Below, piece by piece: positions 45,823 through 56,300 of a stretch of DNA of 64,000 nt. The DNA is taken from positions 124,001 to 188,000 of the forward strand of contig NW_026042419.1 in assembly GCF_023856365.1 (NCBI RefSeq), in the 5' to 3' direction. The position numbers and the translations under genes are program-made. The stretch is from Brienomyrus brachyistius. Taxonomy: Eukaryota; Chordata; Actinopteri; Osteoglossiformes; Mormyridae. The notes below the pieces were generated by a model. That model had not been told where the DNA came from and searched no databases. It saw only the letters and a program-made list of their open reading frames with translations. Every line of letters begins with the position of its first letter. The first letter of the stretch is position 1.

Positions 45823-45999
45823 TAGGCAGCTGGTTCATCCCAGGCTCAGGGTCTCTCTGCTCTTCATCAAACCCACACCCCCAGTTTGGGAGCACCCTCT
45901 CCCTCTCCTCCCCCCACGGCTGTGACTGTTACTCCTCCTTGAGGAGTAACTGCTCCGCCCCCTATCCCAGCCCCTATACCCACAGGAGTGCATCACCCA
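45823..45999 (+). CDS. tbxt: tbxt-like exon A
   Basis: Bounded by a CTTTCGTTTCAG acceptor and a CACCCA/GTGAGC donor; 177 bp with no stop in the coding phase. It encodes the Gly-Ser-Trp-Phe start, the NPHPQFG motif and an SPYPSPY-type Ser/Pro stretch found in Brachyury after the T-box linker. Confidence 0.82.
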
Positions 46000-46104
46000 G
46001 TGAGCCGCCGCCCTGCCTGTCCCCTCACACAAGCACACACTGAAATCATGGTCCTAAGCTCTCTGTGTGGGTCACCACGATAGTACAGCACACCGACGAT
46101 TACC

Positions 46105-46175
46105 CTCTGACTGAATCAGAATCAGCTTTATTTGGCCAAGTATGTTCACACATATTGGGAATAGTTAGACATTTA
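46105..46175 (+). repeat. Dispersed repeat fragment in the tbxt-like intron
   Basis: GAATCAGAATCAGCTTTATT followed by TGGCCAAGTATGTTCACACA is a very frequent fish repeat motif, often part of LINE-derived sequence. It lies between exons A and B. Confidence 0.6.
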
Positions 46176-46753
46176 ATCAAAATAATTAAGACAAGACATA
46201 AACATACAGTTCTGTTGATATGCGACGCATATAACCTCTGCATTCACAGCACTGCTTCAGTTATCGAAGAGCAAATTTCCAAAACTCACTCAGTCCGATA
46301 ACCTAAAGTAATAAGTCATAATCCTCTTCATACGTTGCAGTAATGGGAATGAAATCTCACTCAGTGTTTATGTAATGGAGCAATGGAATTTCGTGAAATT
46401 TCCAAAAGTCCACAGAAATATTTAGAAAAACATTCCTGCAGACTGAGTTTTTGATATTTGCTTTTCAATTAACACAATTTTCTTCAGTCTGAGGTTTAAC
46501 AGAATTCAGCCATATGCTGTTCAAAAAAAACTACACAGAACAAAAACAGAATGGACTTTACATCTGTCTGAAAGGAAAGTTGACACAGGCTGCAGCAGTG
46601 AACAAATCAATCAATGTATTAAAGTTAGGCATTAAGTAACTGGAGGCAGTATATACATAACATGATAACATGCCTTTTCTGTATTGACCATATTAAGGAC
46701 GCTGTAACACTGCCCACCACATACCTGCTTCATTTATTGTTTTATACTTGCAG

Positions 46754-46886
46754 CTGCTTATTCAGACAGCTCGTCTACCTGTCTGTCCATGTTGCCCTCC
46801 CATGACAACTGGTCCAGCCTACAGGTGCCGTCCCATTCCGGCATGTTACCCATGAGTCATAGCGGCACCTCCGGGAGCAGCTCCAG
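46754..46886 (+). CDS. tbxt: tbxt-like exon B
   Basis: Bounded by TATACTTGCAG and CTCCAG/GTGAGC; 133 bp. It encodes the most conserved block of the region, MLPSHDNWSSLQVP, and joins exons A and C in phase. Confidence 0.85.
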
Positions 46887-47258
46887 GTGAGCCCGTGCCT
46901 CCCCTCCCCCACCTGTCCCCATGCTGAGTCTCGGGCCCCCGTCTTCCCTCTTGTTCTCGCCTATACCCACATCCTGGCCTGTGTCTGCATCGTCTCACCT
47001 CGTTAACAGGACTTTCGCCTTCTTCTGTCCTGATCCATTCAGGCCCATCATTCTGGGACATGCTTTGATTTATTTCGCCATAGTTACTCTTTGTTTTCCT
47101 TTGTACTTTGCACTCTACAAGTAAAATGAATAAAAAATAGGCATTATTTTGATATTGTTTTAGTACAGTGACACTAGTATATTTGTTGTTGTTTCCAGGC
47201 AACACTGCATGCTGATTTAACGTCTTTCCTTAATCTCCACCCCATTGCTCACACACAG

Positions 47259-47811
47259 CCAGTATCCCAGTTTGTGGTCAATGAGCTCCTCCTCACTCAC
47301 CCCAGTCTCCTAGTCCAGTGGAATGTCCAACAGCTTGGGCTCTCAGTTCCTGCGTGTCATGCCCGGCTCGTCCGCTCCTCCTGTGTGCCACGCCCCCTGA
47401 TTACCCACGTGTTTTCTCCCGATTTGTACCCAGCTGTATCTAGTTAATTTGCTCAGTCCTGTGTATTTCAGTCCGTGTCTTACCTGAGTCCAGTGTCTGT
47501 CATTGATGTTTGTATGCGTGAGATGTTTCCCCGTCCGCGCTTCCTAATTAAACTCCCGTTTTTGCCTGTCCGCTTGCTCCTTGCACGCCTTGCCCGCACG
47601 ATCGCCTGCCTGCTTGTACCCGATCGTGACACTGCGCAGCTCTACAACTCATTACCCAGGGCTCTCGCACCCGGCCACAGTGCCCCTCTCAGGCTCCCCG
47701 CTGTATGACAGCACTGCCCCATCGGAAGTTCATGAAGCCTCACAGTACGACGCCTCTCCCCACGCGCGCTTAGCCACCACCGGGACTCCCATCACTCCTC
47801 CTTCCCTGTAG
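47259..47811 (+). pseudogene. tbxt: tbxt-like terminal exon with stop and LTR
   Basis: After an ACACACAG acceptor the frame matches the Brachyury terminal exon. It is broken by TAG at 47,311-47,313 and by the LTR. LTR plus target duplication is 282 bp, a multiple of three, so the downstream frame is unchanged, but the LTR contains its own in-frame stop. The far C terminus (SPLYDSTAP to PITPPSL) is still open. Confidence 0.83.
47355..47631 (+). mobile_element. Solo Gypsy-like LTR in coding exon
   Basis: Begins TGTCATGCCCGGCTCG and ends CGATCGTGACA, 277 bp, with the family core GTGTGCCACGCCCCCTGATT. Perfect 5-bp target duplications CTGCG lie at 47350-47354 and 47632-47636. A CTAATTAAAC polyadenylation-like signal is present. 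No internal retroelement sequence remains, so it is the product of LTR-LTR recombination. Confidence 0.95.
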
Positions 47812-47979
47812 GGCGGCGCACTTCCATTATTATTACAGTTTCTACTGTCACTCTGTTGCTTTTCCTGGTGCTGGACTTTTGACAGATAAATACATTATTT
47901 GTTGCATTCAGTGACAAAAGATTGGTCTGTTTAACACCCTCAGTCTCCACCCTATGAGCCCCTTGTTGGCGGCAGAATC

Positions 47980-48540
47980 AGGAAGATGTCGGAGAAAGCA
48001 GAGGTAAAGTGAATAGTCACCTCGACAATAATGTGGAAACCGCTAATGGTGATCATGCCTGTGTGGGTGAAATGGATCACCACAGTATAAGCGGATGATG
48101 ATTATAGACGATTTTTCCCTTTTTCTTTATGTCTGTTTACCATCTAATAGGCATTTTTTTTCTTTGGGATGCGTCTAGGTCAGATACGACCAAAATATTT
48201 TTCTCATTTCAGAAGTGAAAAAAAATATTGCTCTCAGATTCTGTTCAGTTGTAGTTTTTTAAAATAATGTACCTTGATTTGTGTTTGTTTAAAATGCCAT
48301 TACCTGTTGCTTACTGGGCCGCTGAAAATGTCTGGCCCAGCTAAATTTCTTGGTTTAAAAATCTGGCCCAACTACTTTCCAGACCTGGACTAGCCCTACT
48401 GAATCATACACTAATGTTATTCTGTTATGTGGGCTGTTGTGATAGGGAGATTTGCTGGATGCTGCACGACGGGTGGTGTCCCTGCTGCAGAATGCCCTGT
48501 CTGAAGCAGCACCTAGAGACAGTGAGGGTTGTTGTTATCA
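47980..48540 (+). other. Two exon-like segments of unknown gene
   Basis: ATGTCGGAGAAAGCAGAG is followed by GTAAAG at 47,988-48,005. A segment from about 48,451 (GDLLDAARRVVSLLQNALSE) follows an AG and ends near GACA/GTGAGG. Together they could be the first exons of a small gene, but the link is speculative and no family is recognised. A CCAAT, TATA or CpG-rich promoter was not seen. Confidence 0.25.
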
Positions 48541-49099
48541 CCTTAATATTGTATATACGCAATCTGTTATTTCTTAACTAATATAATTGTAAGGTATTCT
48601 TCTAATATATTGTGCACAGCCAACAAAAAAGAGAAAAATGCAAAACCAAAGGAAGGCTTTCTTTTCTCTTAAAAGTCTTTTTTCTAAACCAACTGAGAGT
48701 TAGAGGGGTGTTCATTATCAGTATTGTTGCTGGCATTTCTGAAAATGTGCCAATTTTAGTCAAGTGGCTACTTTTCAAATGCAGTCCCTGGCCAAGATGA
48801 AGAAAGTTCATGAAGACTACATGATAATATTAAGCACTGACATAACAAACAACATTTTTTACATGCAAAATATACAGGAAATATACACTGCAACAGGCTA
48901 GGATAGACAAATAACCAAATACACTTGCAAGCCTGACCACTTTAGACCCCAGATTAGAAAATTGGTGAATGAGCATATATTTTTTCCAAGTTTTGTTTTG
49001 CTTTCAAGTTCTCACAAATAAAAAAAAAAAAAAGATTTTCCCACTATAGCCAGATCCAGTTTCTGTGGGGGGCGGGGGGGGGGTGACAATTTGTAGTAA

Positions 49100-49934
49100 T
49101 AACTATTTCCTGCTGAAAACCACTGGTAAACTATCCACATGTCTCTGAATATCTGTGAGTCCCGAGACCTCCATGACAGATAGATATAAGTTGCTAGTGT
49201 TGATCGGCAGGAAATCTTCTCCAAAGCCCCACCACCACCTCACACCAATCCACCCAGGGTTTACTCCAAATAAATTTGCTGGTAATACAAACCGGATCAA
49301 CTTGTGGTTTGTGTCCACGTGTACTAGAGACAAAGGCCCTGGTACATTCTGCGTACAACACAGCCAAGACTTGACAACCTTTATATGATGCGCATGGAAT
49401 CAACCCTATGCATGGAGGCTGCAACTCTTCTCCACCGAACCCTGTAGCCCATTGACTGCAGCCTGCATTGACTATCCTGTAGCCTGCATTTGGTAGATCA
49501 TTCTTGACAGAAGAAACCAAATTGTCAAGTTCCCTAACACAGAGCTCATACTCTTTTATTCTTCTTAAGATTGTTCTTCTTGAAACACCCATCAGTGTGG
49601 CTATGCAAGGCACAGGAAGTTGAGTATGGAGCATTTCTTTCAAACATTGTTCTTCAATCAAAATCTTGGGTCGTCTATTGGTGGCAGCGACTTCCTGTGT
49701 GACACATGGGGCTGGACGTTCCAGATGTGCCCTCACAAGGTCAAAGAGCTCTTGCAAAGCCAGGGTGATAGCAGGAGGTACTTCAATGTGATTAGACAGG
49801 GCCTGCAGAAGATACAGCTCCTGATGACAAAGGAACTCCAGGTAATCCAAATTTAGTGGAGTCGCGCTGAATCCTATTTCTATTTTATGCAGAAGACTTT
49901 CGAGAAGGTGGTATCTGAGCTGTTCACAGAACAA
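49100..49934 (-). pseudogene. Integrase-core (rve-like) transposase gene relic
   Basis: A 246-codon minus-strand frame starts MFCEQLRYHLLESLLHKIEI, has a helix-turn-helix-like segment (LPVPCIATLMGVSRRTILRR), then IKEYELCVRELDNLVSSVKN and NAGYRIVNA. The sequence then shifts frame. The overlapping frame holds LSLVHVDTNHKLIRF, matching the H-x-D-[TG]-N-H-K start of the DDE core found in a fish family of integrase-core proteins. The later catalytic residues are not seen. The family is widespread in fish and of transposon origin (perhaps IS3EU or Ginger-like); my class assignment is uncertain. Confidence 0.65.
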
Positions 49935-50399
49935 ATTATAGTTAATGAGGTGTCAAGATCTTGTCTCTGATCCACACACTAGGCCTACCATTCAAAAGTT
50001 TTAATTATGAAAATGAAATGTTTTTGTTTTGTGAGGTGCTTGTTCATGTATGATGATGTAGTGGCTGCTCTGTTTGACCGTGGTAAACCTTTTCACAAAC
50101 AATATAAGTGAAGAAGTATGACATTAGATCTAAGGACCAGAGTATAATAAAGTTAAATAAAATCCATCAAAAACACTTACTCAGTGGAGATTCCAATGTA
50201 GTAGGCAGACAACTTTATGGCTTTAATAATGAGTGTATTTAGCAGCTACAAGGACAAAAGATATTATAAACCTCTCCATTTTAATGCTAATTTAATAAAC
50301 ATTAACAGATAGCACTTAAGGTGGTTTCGCCTATAGTCTGCTAACACTAACCCGAGAACTAATATCTGAGGAGCGTTCTTCCCAGGATTTGAATTTATT

Positions 50400-51195
50400 A
50401 AATTGGCTTTGTGATGTTGTATTAAGAAATTTTATTCACAATGCAATTTACCGTACATTGGCCCATTCTTTTATATACGGTAAGACGAAGCGGGAAATTC
50501 GAGCGAGCGAGTGCTGTGCAGACGCGAGCGCGTAGAGGGGATGGGTTTTCAGCACTCGAGCACACGCACGCGCGTGGTTCGACTTTTGGCCCTAATTTAA
50601 CGGCGAGCGAGTGAGTGAGTGCTGTGCAATCGCGAGCGCGTAGAGAGCATGGATTTTCTGTTTTTATGCGCACGACTTTTGGCACTAATTTAACGCCATA
50701 GAAATGTGTGTTTAAAAGGGGAGGAGATCGGGTTGCAGCGCTGGTGTGAGCGGTTTCTCCGGGCAGTTCGCTCGAGGCTAACGTGGCTTTGGGAACGTGG
50801 TGTACCCGTCACCCATGCCAGGGAAGAAATCAAAACCGAAATGCTAGGAATATGGACTTCATCTTACGTCAAGCGTTTTCCCCTCCATTGACGCCCATAA
50901 AGAAAAGGCTTAAAGTCCATATTCCTAGCATTTCGGTTTTGATTTCTTGTCAGGTAAGTCTTTATGGCCAGATACATTCGCGAGAAATTTGGTGATTTGT
51001 GGTGACTGTTTTAATACATTAAGTTGCGTTACGCATTTTCACATTAAGCGTTTTAGAATGTCCCGTGGCAGGTATCCCCTTCTATTGCCCTAGGGAGGGT
51101 TGTAACCCTCGTCTGTATATTAATAAAGAATAATCCTTCTATTCCTGTCTCATGTATCTGGACCTCCCCAGCAATTTAACGAAATTTGGTGGCAG
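50400..51195 (+). mobile_element. LTR-retroelement 5' LTR-like region with primer-binding site
   Basis: The region holds two copies of a GC-rich word (CGAGTGCTGTGCAGACGCGA at about 50,509 and AGTGCTGTGCAATCGCGAGC at about 50,618), as in a U3 enhancer. Later come TTAATAAAGAATAATCC as a polyadenylation signal and, at about 51,188, TTTGGTGGCAGCGGTTA, a TGG-starting primer-binding-site candidate. No gag or pol follows. The LTR start was not fixed. Confidence 0.5.
50824..50948 (+). repeat. 36-bp perfect inverted repeat (hairpin)
   Basis: Arms at 50,824-50,859 and 50,913-50,948 are exact reverse complements over 36 bases, with key sequence ACCGAAATGCTAGGAATATG in the left arm. The spacer is 53 bases. 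A GTAAGTC donor-like site follows at about 50,954. If transcribed it would form a long hairpin. Confidence 0.93.
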
Positions 51196-51647
51196 CGGTT
51201 ACAAGTGAACCCGTTTAAGTTTAGCGCTCATACTTCCGTCCATATGTTTAAGACCCACCTTGGCTGACTTAGCTGACATGTCCTGATTTCATAATCTTCA
51301 AATTTGTAATCTTTTCTCCTTCATCTAACTCCATGTTTTTAACTTCTTGTCATTTTCTTGCCGTTTGACTCATAGAAAATTATCAGACTTAAATGACACG
51401 TCAGCCTGTGCAGACAGCGATTTCAATGTTTTAATAAATTGGCCAGCAGGTGGGGGCAGTGCTCAATTTCATTAATGCCATTCAGAAAACTTTCAGGCTT
51501 TATGTCTTAATGAACAGCCTAGAAAAGGACAAAGCATTATATTACTGATGCATACAGCAGATCCCCAACGCAGGCTGTGTTGCATATTCTTAACAGTGCT
51601 ACAGTATGTTCACACAGCCAGTACAAACAAACTTGCAAGATCTAGAC

Positions 51648-51952
51648 CAGGGGTCACCAACCTTTTTAAAACGGAGAGCTACTTCACGGGTACTGAGCCA
51701 TACGAAGTTTGATATCAGTTTTAAACGCCCTCCTAAACATGTCTAAACTTCATGCATGATAAACATGTTTTAAATGCTTTTTTATATTCAATTTCAAATC
51801 TATATAAATGCAAATGTGATAGATTAGAAACAGGACAAAATTAAATTTTAGATGATGTTCGCTGGTGAGTTGTGCTATTTTATAGAACAGGTCCACGGGC
51901 AACTCATGTGGTCATTGGGGGCATCCTTGGGGCACCATGTTGGTGACCCCTT
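51648..51952 (+). mobile_element. hAT-type MITE, 305 bp, 8-bp target duplication
   Basis: Ends CAGGGGTCACCAAC and GTTGGTGACCCCTT are inverted. Perfect 8-bp duplications ATCTAGAC lie at 51640-51647 and 51953-51960. The interior has no transposase. Confidence 0.94.
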
Positions 51953-52194
51953 ATCTAGACCTACCACATCAGGTAGGAAGGTGCCTATTTCTACCAACTA
52001 TTCAGACCATCAGACCCAAACCATACATTCAGTCATGCACAGGCACTCCACCAGAGGGCTCTACATTCTGTCCTACATCTGCTCACCTGTTAGACCCACA
52101 CTCAGTCTCCATCCTGATTTCTACCTACTACTCGGACTATCTCACCAAAACCAGTCCTGTGGCCTGTTCTATGAAGCGGGGTTACTGGCTTATT

Positions 52195-52376
52195 GGGGAA
52201 ACTTGTCGGATTTCTTGATCGGGACCTTCAACTGCTCTGCCATAGAGAGCATCCTAACATGCTGCCTTACGGTCTGGTATGCGGGCTGCTGGTGGCCTCC
52301 TACCGCTCTGCCATAGAGAGCATCCTAACATACGGCCTTACGGTGTGGTATTCGGGCTGCTGGTGGCCTCTATGAC
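52195..52376 (+). pseudogene. LINE RT C-terminal scrap, tandemly duplicated
   Basis: The words CTCTGCCATAGAGAGCATCC occur at about 52,237 and 52,306, and each is followed by coding for SILT...LTVWYAGCWW (second: LTYGLTVWYSGCWW). This is the S-x-L-T-Y-[CG]-x-x-[VA]-W-Y block of fish L2-type reverse transcriptases. The repeat unit is about 69 bp. Confidence 0.75.
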
Positions 52377-52399
52377 TTTTTTTGTAGACAGTCCATCTG

Positions 52400-53310
52400 T
52401 GTGGTGCTGTTTGCACGAATTGTTTTGGGAAATGCACTTACAGTTTTGCAGATGTTAAGGGTGATTCCAGAAATGCATCAAAGCAACTGAGGAACTGCAA
52501 TGTCACTGTACAGTTACTTATAATGGGCGCCAATGTAATGTGTAGAGTGGCAAATAAACTGATTCACCATTTACTCTCATGTACATCACTTAAAATGCTT
52601 GTTTTAAATGCAAATGTGTGAATGTAAATCTAAGCAGTAAAGCTACAATTTACATTCTGTTTGCATGGTGGAAAGAACATTTAATCTGCCTTTTAAGTGT
52701 GATTAGAAGATCTAATGCCTGTGTGCTTGTAATAAGATGGTCGCTGGTTCAAACACAGCCACAGCACATCTCTGCGTCCTTGAGCGAGGCCCTTAACCCC
52801 CAGCTCACTGGGCATCACTATGGGTGGCTGCCCTTCGCAGACAACTTACTCTGTTTACTCTAAAAAAAAGAGAGCAAGTTGAGAGAGAAGTTAAGACAAT
52901 TTCTCCACAGGGACCAATAAAGTATCAATTATTATTACTGTATGAGAGACTGTCTAATATCAGATAGATAACAGACTCATACTGTGCTGAGCTTGTCTGA
53001 GAGAGATGATTAGCAAATGCTCTCCCACAGTATCTCAGCACTCTGTACAAAGAACTTTATATGCTCAGTATCTGCTCCTGTTTATCTAATTGTTCTCATT
53101 TTAACTGGATGTTAAGGAGTAAATTAATAAACGTCATGTAAGTGCACATTAAAATGCTTTTTCACTGTTACTTAAGTTCCCATGTGAACAGCCAATCAGA
53201 TCAGCCTGATGTGTGTCTCTCTGTTTCCTCTCTGTTTCCTGCCCTTTCATCCCGACCACGACCATGATCTCTCACTTAGCAGCAGAGCAGTTTATTCTAA
53301 ACAGTGGAAG
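52400..53310. other. Upstream region of NITR gene
   Basis: Noncoding, with a generic repeat-like phrase at about 52,740-52,820 (GCGAGGCCCTTAACCCCCAG, frequent in fish repeats). A CCAATCA at about 53,191 lies 130 bp before the NITR start codon. Purine- or pyrimidine-rich TTTCCT words at 53,220-53,245 could be Ets-type sites; this is weak evidence. Confidence 0.4.
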
Positions 53311-53317
53311 CACAAAA

Positions 53318-56300
53318 ATGTTCAGACTCTTTGGTCTTCTCATTTTCATTAGTAAGGCCCTATAATATAAATTATTTTGGGATTTTAATATTTTCATTTA
53401 TCTGTATGATGTGATCAGTGGAATTTGGCCATTTAATCTGCATCATAGTTAATAGTTATTTAGATTACTATTATATGTCTTATTTGATTATGATTTTTTT
53501 TGTTTTTCTGTTTTTGCAGACACTGCACTGACTACAGATGTTGTTCAGCCCAGTCACCTGATGAGGGTTCAGCTTGGAGACAGTGTGACCCTGACATGCT
53601 TCTGTCAAGGAGAAACAACTTTTGTTACTTTGTTTAAGCAAGCTGTTGGTCGGAAGCCCCAGCCCATGGCGAAAGCACTTCTCTACGTACCTGGTGAATT
53701 TTACAAGGAATATAAAAGCATAAAACGTTACTCCTTACTGAATGCAGAGGGGAGTTTTAACCTCACTATTTGTAACGTGGAGCCGTCAGATTCTGCAGTG
53801 TATTATTGTGCTGCTGTGTTTCTTCATGAGGTCACCTTCGGGAATGGAACCTTTGTCATAATCACAGGTAAATGAGATTCCAACTATTTTCATATTTGCT
53901 TTATTATAATGTCAGTAAGATTATTCCCTGCAAAATAATTTTGACAGTTTAGTTGTTTGTCAATATAAAATTAGCAAAGATACCTTATTGTCTGCTTTGT
54001 TCCATAAATGTTTTTCTAAACATCAAACAAAAATCATTCATTATTATTATTATTATTATTATTATACAATTTGTTGCATTTTGCTTGCTGTCAGCCAAAA
54101 GCCTAACCTTCTCTTTATACAGATGTTAATGTTACACATTGCAGCCTCTTTAAAACAAATAACATAAAAAAATGTTTGAGTTGTTATATACAGTATAGGA
54201 CTGTGCAAAAATCTTAAGCAACAAAAGAAAATTATTTTTGACGTTATTTATCTGAGCAGTCAGTGTGTATTCACTCTGAAAAAAAAAATGCATGATTTAA
54301 CATATGAACTAGGGATGTGCACCATTCAGAACTGATTTGAGAATGAAATTCTCAAATACGTATCCTAAAATTCAGGATTTTGAATACATATATGAACTTG
54401 AATTTCAGTTCATTTTGTTAATCTGAATTACATTTGAATTGTGGTTGAAAACAGGTTGTGGCATTGAAATTTATATTTGAATTTAAAGAAGAAGAACGAA
54501 AAAGGGTTTGGATTCAAATTCAAGTTCATATACGTACTGTAGGTGTAGCTTTTAACTAAAATATGAACTTTAATTTAAATATGAATTATACATAAACACA
54601 TTAACATTGTTATACATCATTGTTATAAAAATGTCGTTTTGTAAAGAATGAAATAATGCAAAATTTGAAGTGTCACCTAAAATAATAATTATACTGTCAT
54701 TTTGTGCACCATGGTGGATCTGCTCATAGGAAGAGCTGAGTGTCTCTCCTTAAAAGTCAGTGTTGGCTGCAGTGACGGCAGTTTCTAACCTAAGAAACGT
54801 CCCAAACACTTTTCCTGCATCAAAAGTCAAACTAGTCCCTATTCCTGCCATGAAAGGTTCACATAATGTCACCGATACCTGAACCAACCATGTTTATCAG
54901 AGGATGCCAACCCTTTGGCTGCAGCTTTCTCTGCACACGCTGAGAGAGTCTTCAGTGTAGCAGGAAAAGATTTCAGGCCAGAAGATTGCAAATTAAATCA
55001 TGAAACCTTTGAAGATATTATGCTGAATAAATGTAATAATAATGAAAAATTAGCAATGTGTATTGGAATAAAGCATAATTGTATTTGCCATGACGTTTTG
55101 CTTTTCGCTGTAGTGCTATGGTTGAACGGAAAAACTTACTTTTGTGTGCATAAGAAAATAAATAGGAGGAACTACGAAACCAAGTAATTCCTTTTACTAT
55201 GTATACTTTTTCTTTAATGTTAAAAGATAGACAAACTAGTAATGGGCAAACAGCTCTTCGGCTCTTGAATTAAATTATGCAGGTACTACAGCAAAATGCT
55301 CAAAAATACCAAAACACATCAAGAGCTAAATATGCAAAAACAATAAATACCTTCCTGTGGAAAAGGGGCAACATAAACCAAATGTAAAGTCACGAAAATC
55401 ATGAAAATATAAAGTACACTTTACACACTTCATTTCTTTGAATTGAAATTAATTATATTCATCTACCTTCATACATTAATACAAGACATTATATGATTAT
55501 AATGTTTGTTATTATCATATAATTTTTATTTAGGTATTATGTAGGTGCAGTTAATGTATAGTGTTACCTGATATATACTAATAAGCAGTAATACAATAAA
55601 AAGAGAGAAGAATGTCAGCTGTTCTCCAAGAAGTTACTGATTTCTTGGATGGCTAGAAGAACATCGATTCAGTTCCCAAAAATCTGTAAGAACAATTTTT
55701 GAGGATCTGTATTTTCCATTGTTATTCTCAAAGGGCTGTCATCATGACTATTTTGCTTTTCAGGTAAAGACTCCAACAGCAGGACTGTGGTACAGCAGCC
55801 TGTGTCTGACACATTGCAGCCAGGAGACTCTGTGAGCCTGCAGTGTACGATAGAGACTGGGAGCTGTGCAGGAGAACACAGTGTTTACTGGTTCAGACAT
55901 GGATCAGGAGAATCCCTTCCTGGAGTCATTTACAGCCATGGAAACAGCAGTGATGAGTGTGAGAAGAGCCCTGAGGCTGGATCTCCTACACGGAGCTGCG
56001 TCTACAGCCTCCCCAAGGGGAACCTCAGCCTCTCCGATGCTGGGACTTACTACTGCGCTGTGGCCATGTGTGGGGAGATGCTGTTTGGGAACGGCACATA
56101 GCTGGATATAGATGGTAACACCCAGTGTGGGGAGATGCTGTTTGGGAACGGCACACAGCTGGATATAGATGGTAGCACCCAGTGTGGAGAGTATATCTGC
56201 TTCAAAGTTTTATTTAGCTTATTCTGCTATTAAGACATTTATTTCTTTTTTTAATGTAATGAATTTTCTAATTTAAGTGCTTAAATTAAATTACACAGAT

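Larger units (their letters stand above)
45823..47811 (+). pseudogene. tbxt: Brachyury-type T-box gene, C-terminal exons, disrupted
   Basis: Three exons with consensus splice sites encode the C-terminal transactivation region of Brachyury/No tail, the mesoderm and notochord T-box factor. Exon A (45,823-45,999): GSWFIPGSGSLCSSSNPHPQ and YPSPYTHRSASP. Exon B (46,754-46,886): CLSMLPSHDNWSSLQVPSHS then GMLPMSHS. Exon C (47,259-47,811): QYPSLWSMSSSSLTPVS, then a TAG at 47,311 where Gln is expected, SSGMSNSLGSQFLR, a solo LTR, RSSTTHYPGLSHP, SGSPLYDSTAP, SQYDASPHARL and a final TAG. Splice phases match between exons. No T-box DNA-binding exons are visible in the preceding sequence. It is either a partial duplicate or a gene in decay. 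The paralogue (tbxta or tbxtb) is undecided. Confidence 0.85.

Noticed and set aside
45835..46038. Minus-strand 67-codon Ser/Arg-rich frame
   Set aside because: Antisense shadow of tbxt-like exon A.
46846..47205. 119-codon minus-strand frame
   Set aside because: Antisense shadow over tbxt-like exon B and its intron; no splice logic.
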